The notes under the pieces: generated by a model
Seen by the model: the letters and a program-made list of their open reading frames with translations, nothing else
Databases searched by the model: none
What the model was told of the DNA's origin: nothing
Translations under genes and position numbers: made by a program
Source: Strigops habroptila
Lineage: Eukaryota > Chordata > Aves > Psittaciformes > Psittacidae
DNA length: 64,000 nt
Assembly: GCF_004027225.2 (NCBI RefSeq)
Contig: NC_046358.1
Span: 2,019,180 to 2,083,179, forward strand
Direction of reading: 5' to 3'
Shown here: one piece after another, positions 1 to 10,900 of the stretch
Numbering within the stretch: position 1 is the stretch's first letter
How the letters are laid out: each line of letters opens with the position of its first letter

Positions 1-850
1 CTTTAGGCTTGGGGGAAGGGACTGGGAGCACGTCCCCAGCTTTTGGGGTGCTGCAATAAGGGGGCCCTCACTGTGTGGAATGGGGGGGCCCAGGGGGATG
101 CATGTTTGTGGGTACAGACCCAAGGCAATGGGGCGCAATGGGGCAGCTTATGGGGTGTGTGTTTGGGGGTCTCCCTCCTCCCTGTTCTGGGGGGTCCCCC
201 CCTTCTGCCATCGATGGGAGCATGTCCCAGCTTTTGGGGTGCTGTGCTCAGGGATGGGGGTCCCGGGGTCCCAGCAGGTCGCATGCTTGGGGTTCCAGAG
301 CCAAGGCAATGGGGCGCAGTGGGGCGCAATGGGGCAGCGCGTTGGGGTCCTCACTCCTCCCTGCTCCGGGGTCCCCCCCACTTTTGCCACCAATGGGTGC
401 ATGTCCCAAGCTTTGGGGTGCTGTGCTCAGGGATGGGGGTCCCAGGGTCCCAGCAGGTCGCATGCTTGGGGGTCCAGAGCCAAGGCAATGGGGCAGCTTA
501 TGGGGTGCGTGTTGGGGGCCTCACTCCTCCCTGTTCCGGGGTCCCCCCACTTTTGCCACCAATGGGTGCATGTCCCAAGCTTTGGGGTGCTGTGCTCAGG
601 GATGGAGGTCCCGGGGTCCCAGCAGGTCGCGTGCTTGGGGGTCCAGAGCCAAGGCAATGGGGCACAATGGGGCATCTTGTGGGGTGCGTGTTGGGGTCCC
701 CCCCACTTCTGCCACCAATGGGTGCATGTCCCAAGCTTTGGGGTGCTGTGCTCAGGGATGGGGTTCCAGAGCCAAGGCAATGGGGCGCAGTGGGGCGCAG
801 TGGGGCAGCGCGTCGGGGCCCTCACTCCTCCCTGTTGCGGGGTCCCCCCC
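1..850. repeat. Minisatellite, about five units of 155-190 bp, at the TMEM109 3' end
   Basis: A unit containing GCTTTGGGGTGCTGTGCTC recurs near positions 42, 232, 412, 583 and 737, so spacing falls from about 190 to 155 bp. Each unit carries a CTCACTCCTCCCTG block, a CCACTTTTGCCACCAATGGG block and a CCAAGGCAATGGGGC block. The array runs off the left edge. Its last copy (about 821-850) overlaps the stop codon of TMEM109 on the minus strand. Long open frames here on both strands are repeat shadows. Confidence 0.85.
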
Positions 851-3423
851 ACTGCTGCCTCCTGCGCAGCTCCTCCACCTTCCACTCGAGGCTGCGCACG
901 GCGGCCTCCAGCGGCGGGCGGGGCGCGGCGGGCGGCAGGAGGCAGTGCAGGCCCCAGAGCGCCAGCAGCAGCGCGGCCTGCGCCGTGGGGCTCCGCGCCG
1001 AGCCCGCCACCCACAGGAAGGCGCCCAGGAAGCAGCAGCGCCGCGCGCCCCGCAGCAGCGGCAGCAGCAGCGGCCGCAGGCGGGAGCCCAGCCCCGACAG
1101 CGCCAGCGCCGCCAGCGCCCACAGCAGCACCCGCTGCACCGCGCCCGCGCCCGGCGCCGCCGCCCGCACCGCGGGGGAGCCTGCAACGGAGACGGGCGGG
1201 AGTCAGGCGCCGGTGGCGCTGGTGGCGCTGGTGTTAATGGTGGCGCTGGTGTGTTACTGGTGCTACTGGTGTTAATGGTGGCGCTGGTGTGTTACTGGTG
1301 CTACTGGTGTTAATGGTGTGCAGCACTGGTGCTACTGGTGTTAATGGTGGCACTGGTGTGTTACTGGTGCTACTGGTGCTACTGGTGTTAATGGTGCTAC
1401 TGGTGTTACTCGTGCTACTGGTGTTACTGGTGTCACTGGTGTGTTACTGGTGTTAATGCTGTTAATGCTGTTGATGGTGTGCGCCACTGGTGCTACTGGT
1501 GTTAATGCTGGTGCTGGTGTGCAGCACTGGTGTTAATGGTGTTACCGGTGTGCAGCACTGGTACTACTGGTGTTAATGGTGGCACTGGTGTGCAGCACTG
1601 GTGTTACTGGTGTTACTGGTGTCACTGGTGTTACTGGTGCTACTGGTGTTAATGGTGTGCAGCACTGGTGCTACTGGTGTTAATGGTGGCACTGGTGTTA
1701 CTGGTGTCACTGGTGGGTTACTGGTGCGTTACTGGTGTTAGTGCTGTTAATGGTGTTTATGGTGTGCACCACTGGTGCTACTGGTGTTAATGGTGGCACT
1801 AGTGTGCAGTACTGGTATTACTGGTGTTAATGGTGTTAATGGTGTTACTGGTGTGCAGCACTGGTGTTACTGGTGTTAATGGTGTGCAGCACCGGTGCTA
1901 CTGGTGTTAATGGTGTTAATGGTGTGTGGCACTGGTGCTACTGGTGTTAATGGTGTTAATGGTGTGTGGCACTGGTGTTACTGGTGTTTCTGCTGGCACC
2001 AGTGTGTGGCACTGGTGTTATTGGTATTAATGGTGGTTAATGGTGGCGCCGGTGGCACTGGTGTGTGTCACTGGTGTCACTGGTGCCACCGGTAACTCAC
2101 CGCTGACGCCGGCGGCCGCCAGGAGATCCGCCAGGCTCCCGCAGAGCGCGCTCAGGGCAGCCGCGATCCCGGCGGAGACGACCCAGAGCGAGTGGGACAG
2201 GAACTGCGGGAGGGGCGGCGCTTGGAGCGGCGGCCCGGAGCCCCCGTTCCGCGCCCTATGGGGTCTGTGGGGCCGGGACAGCCCTGGGATGCAGCCCCCC
2301 CGTTCCATGTCCTGCATGTGCTGTGGGGCTGGGATATCATTGGGATTTAGCTTCCCAACATGTGCCGTGGGGGTGGGATATCATTGGGATGCAGCCCCCC
2401 CATTCCATGTCCCACATGTCCCACATGTGCTTCGGGATTGGGATATGACTGGGATGCTGCCCCCCCTCGGTACCATGGGGCTGGGATGGGATATGACTGG
2501 GATACAGCCCCCCCTTGGTGCCATAGGGCTGGGATAGCACTGGGATGCAGCCCCCATTCCACATCCCACATGTCCCATGGGGCTGGGATGCTGCCCCCCA
2601 ATGTGTGCCATGGGGTTGGGATAGCACTGGGATGCAGCCCCCATTCACTGTCCCATATATCCCACATGTGCCATGGGGCTGGGATGGGATATCCCCGGCA
2701 TGCAGCCCCCATGCCACATCCCACATGTCCCATGGGGCTGGGATGCTGCCCCCCAGTGTGTGCCATGGGGGTGGGATATCACTGGGATGCAGCCCCCATT
2801 CCACATATCCCACATGTGCCATGGGGCTGGGATAGGATGTCACTGGGATGCAGTTCCTCCCACCCCACATGTCCCACATGTGCCATGGGGCCAGGATATC
2901 ACTGGGATGCAGCCCCCATTCCATGTCCCAATGTCCTACATGTGCCATGGGGCTGGGATAGGATATCACTGGGATGCAGTTCCTCCCATCCCACACGTCC
3001 CACGTGTCCCCCATGTGCCATGGGGCTGGGATGGGATATCACTGGGATGCAGTTCCTCCCATCCCACATGTCCCACATGTCCCCCATGTGCCATGGGGCT
3101 GGGATGGGATATCCCTGGCATGCAGCTCCCATTCCACATCTCACACGTGCCATGGGGCTGGGATGGGATATCTTTGGGATGCAGTTCCTCCCACCCCACA
3201 TATCCCCCATGCCCCATGGGTCCGGGACGCAGCCCCCCAGCCCGTGCCATGGGGCAGGACCCACCTCCGCCACTGCGCGCAGGGGCTGCGGTCCCAGCCC
3301 GCTCTCCAGCGCCTCCCAGGCGGCTCTGCCGAGCCGGGACAGGGCATCATCCTGCGCCGTCACCGCCCGGCCCCACAGCACCAGCACCAGCACCAGCAGC
3401 GCCCGGCTGGGTCCCGCCGCCAT
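822..3423 (-). CDS. TMEM109: TMEM109 (mitsugumin-23), ER/nuclear membrane protein
   Basis: Three coding exons on the minus strand: 3265-3423, 2101-2203 and 822-1180, all with GT-AG junctions and matching phases, giving 206 aa against about 243 in human. The N-terminus has a signal-like hydrophobic stretch ([17 protein letters not shown]). Exon 2 encodes the first membrane segment ([18 protein letters not shown]). Exon 3 encodes a Leu/Ala-rich second hydrophobic region and ends with the family's basic coiled tail ([13 protein letters not shown], compare human LERQVEELRWRQR). The family forms cation-permeable bowl-shaped oligomers in the ER and nuclear envelope (known of the family). The first coding exon probably begins at 3437 after an acceptor, and a non-coding exon ending at 4417 (donor GTGAGC) is likely. 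The last codons and the stop lie in minisatellite DNA. Both introns are filled by minisatellites. Confidence 0.9.
1200..2095. repeat. Minisatellite in TMEM109 intron (TGGTGTTAATGGTGTTACTGG family)
   Basis: Nearly 900 bp of degenerate 6-15 bp units built from GGTGTTAATGGTG, GGTGCTACTGG and GTGTGCAGCACTGG. It fills almost the whole intron between the second and third TMEM109 coding exons. Confidence 0.9.
2265..3255. repeat. Minisatellite in TMEM109 intron (GGGATATCACTGGGATGCAG units)
   Basis: Irregular units of roughly 50-110 bp built from GGGATATCACTGGGATGCAG, CCCCCATTCCACATCCCACA and TGTGCCATGGGGCTGGG. It fills the intron between the first and second TMEM109 coding exons and ends at the donor at 3264. 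Confidence 0.9.
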
Positions 3424-3437
3424 CCCGGGGGGGGGGT

Positions 3438-4405
3438 CTGTGGGGATACGTGTGGGACCGGGGCCGGTGTGTGCCCCCCCCCCCCCCATAACCGGCCCTC
3501 GGGGACCCCCTGCACCGGGCCCCGGCTATTTTGGGATGGGGACATGGGACACGGCTCTGCCCTGGCCAAGGACACGGGGGGGGGGACACACACATGTGGG
3601 TGCTGAGGGGTGGGGGGCAGACATCACTGCACCCCCCCATAGAGACCCACACCCCCCATAGCCCATAGAGACCCACACCCCCCATAGCGACCCACACACA
3701 CATATCCCCCTGGGGGCGCCCCACTTCTCCTCACCCCCCCTGTGCCCCATTTATCCCCCTCCCCCATCACTGTCCTGGCCCGGGTGACCCATTTCCACCC
3801 CATCTCTCAGACCCACCCCTCCTCCATCCCCATGACCCCCCCATCCCTCTTTGTCCCCCACACCCGATGGGACAACCCAATCCCACCAGGTCCCCCCTAT
3901 CCCATTGGGACCCCCCAATACCCGGGTCCCCCCCACTTGGGACCCCCCCAATCCCCTCACATCCCGTCCCCCCCCCACCTCCCGTGACCCCCCAATCCCT
4001 TCGGGTCCCTCCAACCTCCCCATGACCCCCCCCCCCCACCCCCTGGATCCCCCCCTGCCCCCTAAATCCTCCCCTATCAGGGGGTCCCCCCACTTGGAAC
4101 CCCCTATTGAGACCCCCCTAATACCCTCATGTTCCCCCATATACCCCCGGTACCGCCGGGCCCCCCCCAATCCCATCGGGACCCCCCAACACCTTCAGAG
4201 CCCCCCCCACCAACCGCGACCACACAACCCCCGGGGTCCCCCTTCCTTTAGACCACCCCAGTCCTTCCGGGACCCCTAAATCCTCACCGGCTCTCACCGG
4301 ACCCCCCCCCCTCCGGGTCCCCCCCATCCCATATCCCCCCCTTAACCCGCCCGCCCCCCATTTCTAGCCCCCCCCCCCACCCCGCTCCCCCCCTCCCCTC
4401 CGCGG
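3438..4405. other. C-rich intron of the TMEM109 5' UTR
   Basis: About 970 bp with runs of CCCCCC and many CCCCAATCCC-type words. It lies between a probable non-coding TMEM109 first exon (donor at 4416) and the first coding exon. I see no gene in it; open frames here are proline/glycine-rich shadows. Confidence 0.6.
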
Positions 4406-4949
4406 GCGGCGCTCACCGTCACCGCACGGGGGCGCTGCGGAGCGGGGCGGGCGGGAGCGGGCGCCCAGACCACAATGGCCGCCTCTACCACTGCCGCCAC
4501 CACCGCGGGGCACGCTGGGAGCTGTAGTCCAGACCGGCCGCGGGGCACGATGGGAGTTGTAGTCCTCCTCCCTCCCGCTCTATGGCAACACCACCCTCCC
4601 CTCAGTGAGCGCGGTGCATGCTGGGAGCTGTAGTACTCCCTCCCTGTCTGTGGCAACGCTCCCTCTCCCCCTCAGTGAGCGCGGTGCATGCCGGGAGCTG
4701 TAGTCCAGCCCCGCCGCGGGGGACTATGGGAATTGTAGTCCCTCCTCCGCTGTCTCTATAGCAACACCCGCCCTCCCCGCTCCGTGGCGGGCCCGCGGTG
4801 CACGCCGGGAGCGTTTCCGTTTCCGCCGGTGCCTCCCGCGTGTGCCGTTGAGGCGCGTTCGCGGCGGAACCGCCGCTACCGGAAGCGGAACCGTCGACAC
4901 CGGAAACGGAGGAGAAGGAGGAGGCAGTCGGTGCCCAGAGGCCTCCGCC
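4406..4949. promoter_or_regulatory. Bidirectional TMEM109/PRPF19 promoter with arrayed ZNF143/THAP11-like sites
   Basis: A CpG-rich divergent promoter with no TATA box. Five close matches to the SBS/ZNF143 motif (ACTACAAYTCCCAGVATGC, read on the minus strand) lie at 4511-4530, 4546-4565, 4616-4638, 4686-4706 and 4721-4741; a degenerate sixth is near 4799-4812. Three sites pair with a GGCAAC/AGCAAC word that resembles an RFX half-site: 4581-4592, 4650-4660 and 4757-4768. The segments 4561-4637 and 4632-4706 are similar to each other, so the array grew by duplication of modules of about 75-90 bp. PRPF19 translation starts at 4950. Confidence 0.7.
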
Positions 4950-7900
4950 ATGGCGCTCATCTGCTCCAGTGAGTGCGGCCGGGACCGGGACCGGGACCGG
5001 GACCGGGGCTGGGAGGGGGGGGGAGGCCGCACCGGAGCCTTCCGTTCATCGCTCCCCGTTGTCCGCAGTCTCTAACGAGGTCCCCGAGCACCCGTGCGTG
5101 TCGCCGGTGTCCAACCACGTGTACGAGCGGCGCCTCATCGAGAAGTACATCGCGGAGAACGGCACCGACCCCGTTAACAACCAGCCGCTGTCCGAGGAGC
5201 AGCTCATCGACATTAAAGGTGGCGGCGAGGGGATGGGGGTGACCCCCGTTATACCGGGGGGGGCGTGAATAGGGGCTTTGGGGGGGGGGATTTGGGGTGT
5301 TACGGGGGTGGTGGAGGAGGAGAAAAGGGTTTGAGGGGATGCGGTGATGGGGGGGCTGTGGGAGACCCCAAATGTGGCCACCTGGGGGAGCTGTGGGTCC
5401 CCAAGGGGGTGCTAACACCCTAAGGGGCCATGGGAGACCCTAAATGTGTCCACTTAGGGGGAGCTGTGGGTCCCCAGGGGCGTGCTGGCACCCTAAGGGG
5501 CTGTGGGAGACCCCAAATGCGGCCACTTAGGGGGAGCTGTGGCTCCCCAATGGGGTGTTAACACCCTAAGACACCATGGGAGACCCCAAATATGGCCAGT
5601 TAGGGGGAGCTGTGGGTCCACAATGGGGTGTTAACACCCTAAGGAGCTATGGGAGACCCCAAATATGGCCACTTAGGGGCAGCTGTGGGTCCCCAGTGGG
5701 GTGCTGGCACCCTAAGGGGCTATGGGAGACCCCAGATATGGCTACTTGGGGGTGCTAATACCCTAATGGGCCATGGGAGACCCCAAATGTGTTCACTTAG
5801 GGGGAGCTGTGGGTCCCTAGTTGGGTGCTGGCACCCTAAGGAGCTATGGGAGACCCCAAATGTGGCCAGTTAGGGGGAGCTGTGGGTCCCCAATGGGGTG
5901 CTGGCACCCTAAGGGGCTATGGGAGACCCTAAATGTGGCCAGTTAGGGGGAGCTGTGGGTCCCCAATGGGGTGCTGGCACCCTAAGGGGCTATGGGAGAC
6001 CCTAAATGTGGCCACTTAGGGGGAGCTGTGGGTCCCCAATGGGGTGCTGGCAACCTAAGGAAGGTTTTCCCTTGGGATTCCTCTCCCTGCAAGCCAAGGG
6101 CAGGGAATCCATCCTGGCGGTGGGGCTGGGGATGGTGCTGGACCCCCGAGGCCAGGGTTGATGTTCTCCTTTCCATGTCCTTGCCAGTCGCCCACCCCAT
6201 GCGCCCGAAGCCTCCGTCTGCCACCAGCATTCCGGCCATCCTGAAAGCCCTGCAGGACGAGTGGGTAAGGTGGGGGGCTGGTGCTGAGGTGCAGGTGCTG
6301 AGGCGCGGGGCTGGTGCTGAGGCATGGGGCTGGTGCTGAGGCATGGGGCTGGTGCTGAGGCACGGGTGCTGAGGCACGGGGCCGGTGCTGAGGCATGGGG
6401 CTGGTGCACGGGGCTGGTGCTGAGGCACGGGTGCTGAGGCACAGGGCTGGTGCACGGGGCCGGTGCTGAGGTGTGGGCGCTGAGGCGTGGGGCCGGTGTT
6501 GAGGTGCGGGGCTGGTGCTGAGGCATGAGTGCTGAGGTGCGGGTGCTGAGGCATGGGGCTGGTACACGGGGCTGGTGCTGAGGTGCAGGTGCTGAGGTGC
6601 GGGTGCTGAGGCACGGGGCTGGTGCTGAGGCATGGGGCTAGTGCTGAGGCGTGGGTGCTGAGGTGCGGGTGCTGAGGCACGGGGCTGGTGCTGAGGCATG
6701 GGGCTGGTGCTGAGGCGCGGGTGCTGAGGTGCGGGTGCTGAGGCACGGGGCTGGTGCTGAGGCATGGGGCTAGTGCTGAGGCGTGGGTGCTGCAGCACGG
6801 GGCCGGTGCTGAGGCACAGGTGCTGAGGCGGGGGGCTGGTGCTGAGGCGCAGGTGCTGAGGTGTGGGTGCTGAGGTGCGGGGCTGGTGCTGAGGCACGGG
6901 TGCTGAGGTGCGGCGTGGGTGCTGAGGCATGGGGCCAGAGCTGAGGCGCGGGGCAGGTGCTGAGGGGTGGGTGCTGAGGCACGGGTGCTGAGGCGGGGGG
7001 CTGGTCCTGAGGTGCGGGTGCTGAGGTGGGGGGCTGGTGCTGAGGCGCAGGTGCTGAGGTGTGGGTGCTGAGGCGCGGGGTGGGTGCTGTGGTGCAGTGT
7101 GGGTGCTGAGGCGCAGGGTGGGTGCTGCGGCGCGGGTGCCGAGGCGCGGGGCGGGTGCTGAGCCCGTGGCCGTGCCGGCAGGATGCGGTCATGCTGCACA
7201 GCTTCACGCTGCGGCAGCAGCTGCAGACCACGCGGCAGGAGCTCTCGCACGCGCTCTACCAGCACGACGCCGCCTGCAGGGTCATCGCCCGCCTCACCAA
7301 GGAGGTCACCGCCGCCAGGGAGGGTGAGCACCCACCGGCACCGGCGCCGGCGCGGGCCACCGTGGGGACCAGGGTGCTGGGCGCTGGGTGGGGATCAGTG
7401 TGCGGGGTGCTGTGGTTGGAATCTGCACTGGGTGCTGGGTGCTGTGGTTGGGATCATTGCACTGGGTGCTGGGCACTGGGTGCTGTGGTTGGAATCAGTG
7501 CACTGGGTGCTGGGTGCTGTGGTTGGGATCATTGCACTGGGTACTGGGCACTGGGTGCTGGGCACTGGGTGCTGTGATTGGAATCAGTGCACTGGGTGCT
7601 GGGTGGTGTGGTTGGGATCATTGCACTGGGTACTGGGCACTGGGTGCTGGGCACTGGGTGCTGTGATTGGAATCAGTGCACTGGGTGCTGGGTGGTGTGG
7701 TTGGGATCATTGCACTGGGTGCTGGGCACTGGGTGCTGTGGTTGGAATCAGTGCACTGGGTGCTGGGTGCTGTGGTTGGGATCATTGCACTGGGTACTGG
7801 GCACTGGGTGCTGGGCACTGGGTGCTGTGATTGGAATCAGTGCACTGGGTGCTGGGTGGTGTGGTTGGGATCATTGCACTGGGTGCTGGGCACTGGGTGC

Positions 7901-10900
7901 TGGGCACTGGGTGCTGTGATTGGAATCAGTGCACTGGGTGCTGGGTGCTGTGGTTGGGATCATTGCACTGGGTACTGGGTGCTGGGTGCTGGGCACTGGG
8001 TGTTGGGCAGTGGGTGCTGTGGTTGGAATCAGTGCAGTGGGTGCTGTGGTTGGAATCAGTGCACTGGGTGCTGAGTGGTGTGGTTGGAATCACTGCACTG
8101 GGTGCAGGGTGCTGTGGTTGGGATCCCTGCGCTGGGTGCTGGGTGCTGTGGTTGGGATCATTGTACTGGGTGCTGTGGTAGGGATCGGTGGGCTGGGTGC
8201 TGGGTGATGTGGTTGGGATCACTGCACTGGGTGCTGGGTGCTGTGGTTGGGATCATTGCACTGGGTGCTGGGCACTGGGTGCTGGGCACTGGGTGCTGTG
8301 ATTGGAATCAGTGCACTGGGTGCTGGGTGGTGTGGTTGGAATCACTGCACTGGGTGCAGGGTGCTGTGGTTGGGATCCCTGCGCTGGGTGCTGGGTGCTG
8401 TGGTTGGGATCCCTGCGCTGGGTGCTGGGTGCTGTGGTTGGGATCATTGTACTGAGCGCTGGGCACTGGGTGCTGTGGTTGGGATCATGGTGCTGGGCGC
8501 TGGTGCTGTGGTTGGAATCATTGTACTAGGTGCTGTGGTTGGGATCATTGTGCTGGGCACTGGGTGCTGTGGTTGGGATCATGGTGCTGGGCGCTGGGTG
8601 CTGTGGTTGGGATCATGGTGCTGGGCGCTGGGTGCTGTGGTTGGGATCATGGTGCTGGGCAGTGGGTGCTGTGGTTGGGATCATGGTGCTGGGCGCTGGG
8701 TGCTGTGGTTGGGATCATGGTGCTGGGCGCTGGGTGCTGTGGTTGGGATCATGGTGCTGGGCGCTGGGTGCTGTGGTTGGGATCATGGTGCTGGGCGCTG
8801 GGTGCTGTGGTTGGGATCATGGTGCTGGGCAGTGGGTGCTGTGGTTGGGATCATGGTGCTGGGCGCTGGGTGCTGTGGTTGGGATCATGGTGCTGGGCGC
8901 TGGGTGCTGTGGTTGGGATCATGGTGCTGGGCGCTGGGTGCTGTGGTTGGGATCATGGTGCTGGGCGCTGGGTGCTGTGGTTGGGATCATGGTGCTGGGC
9001 GCTGGGTGCTGTGGTTGGGATCATGGTGCTGGGCGCTGGGTGCTGTGGTTGGGATCATTGTGCTGGGCACTGGTTGCTGTGGTTAGGATCACTGCACTGG
9101 GTGCTGGGTGGTGGGTGCTGTGGTTGGGATCACTCCACTGGGTGCTGGGTGCTGTGGTTGGAATCACTGCGCTGGGTGGTGGGTGCTGTGGTTGGGATCA
9201 CTGCACTGGGTGGTGGGTGGCGTGGTTGGAATCACTGCACTGGGTGCTGGATGCTGTGGTTGGGATCACTGCTCTGGGTGCTGGACAGTGGGTGATGCGG
9301 CTGGGATCATTGTACTGGGTGGTGGGTGCTGTAGTTGGGATCACAGCACTGGGTGGTGGGCACTGGGTGTTGTGGTTGGGATTGCTGCACTGGGTGGTGG
9401 GTGCTGTGGTTGGGATCACTGCACTGGGTCCTGGACAGTGGGTGAAGTGCTTGGAATTGTACTGGGTGCTGGGTGGTGGGTGCTGTGGTTGGGATCACTG
9501 CACTGGGCACTGGGTGCTGTGGTTGGAATCATTGTACTGGGTGCTGTGGTTGGGATCACGGCACTGGATGCTGGGTGCTGTGCTTGGAATCATTGTACTG
9601 GGTGCTGGGCACTGGGTGCTGTGGTTGGGATCATGATGCTGGGCGCTGGGTGCTGTGGTTGGAATCACTGTAATGGGTGCTGGGCACTGGGTGCTGTGGT
9701 TGAGATCACTCCACTGGGTGCTGGGTGCTGTGGTTGGAATCATTGTGCTGGGTGGTGGACAGCAGGTGCTGCAGTTGGAATCCCTGCACTGGGTGCTGAG
9801 TGCTGTGATTGGAATCGTACTGGGCACTGGGTGCTGGGATCCCTGCACTTGGGTGCTGTGGTTGGGATCCCTGCACTGGGTGCTGGGTGCTGTGGTTGGG
9901 ATCCCTGCGCTGGGTGCTGGGTGCTGTGGTTGGGATCACTCTGTTGGGCTCTGCCTCCTTTCCCATTCCCGTTCCTCATCCCGGGCTCTCCCCAGCTCTG
10001 GCCACGCTGAAGCCTCAGGCCGGGCTCCTCGTGCCGCAGACGGTGCCGTCCTCGCAGCCCAGCGTGGCCGTGAGTCCCCCAGCACCCATCCCCGCTCTCC
10101 TCCCACCCATCCCCGCCCCTTCCCACCCTGCTCCTCCTCGGGGGCCACCAACCCTGTGCGTGTCCCGTGCAGGGAGCTGGGGAGTCCATGGATCTGGGAG
10201 AACTTGCTGGCATGACCCCAGAGATCATCCAGAAGGTAAAAACATCTCCTGGGCTGCTGGAGCCACCCCCAGCCCCTCGTCTCCTTGCTCCTGGTCCCTC
10301 CGTGACCACGTTCTCTTCCACAGCTCCAAGACAAGGCCACGGTGCTCACCACGGAGCGTAAGAAGGTGAGGGGCTCCGTGTCACCCTAAAGCCACCACAG
10401 CAGGTACCTGCTGTGCTCCAGGAGGTGCTGATGTCCATCCCCATCCCCTTTCCCTTCTGCAGAGAGGGAAGACGGTCCCGGAGGAGCTGGTGAAGCCGGA
10501 GGAGCTCAGCAAGTACCGGCAGGTTGCTTCACACGTGGTGAGTGCCGTGGGGCCAGGGAGGGCTTCAGGACCTGCCCCATGGAGCTGGTCCCTCCTGCAC
10601 CATGTCCAGAAGGGACACATCTGCTGCTGGGCAGAGCATGGAGAAGGTTGTGACTCTCTGTGCTATGAGATGCTCCACAAGCTCTTGCTCTCGTGGTGAA
10701 GGAGCTCCTGGAGCATCTTGAGGAGCTTCTCAGCTCCTTTGGGGGCTGGTTTCATGCTTGTGGCACTCACCCAGTGTCCTCCCGCCTCCCCCAGGGGCTG
10801 CACAGCGCCAGCATTCCAGGGATCCTGGCCTTGGACCTCTGTCCTTCTGACACCAACAAGATCCTCACTGGTGAGGAACCCTCCTCTGCTTGCTGGGGCT

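Noticed and set aside
5982-7331. A 449-codon open frame on the minus strand, rich in Ser, Pro, His and Ala
   Set aside because: It is a shadow of the PRPF19 intron 3 minisatellite; unit length keeps it open and there is no splice or domain evidence.
7388-10010. Several open frames up to about 370 codons on the plus strand ([18 protein letters not shown]-type repeats)
   Set aside because: They read through the 34-bp repeat of PRPF19 intron 4 in different frames; none starts with a promoter or exon structure.
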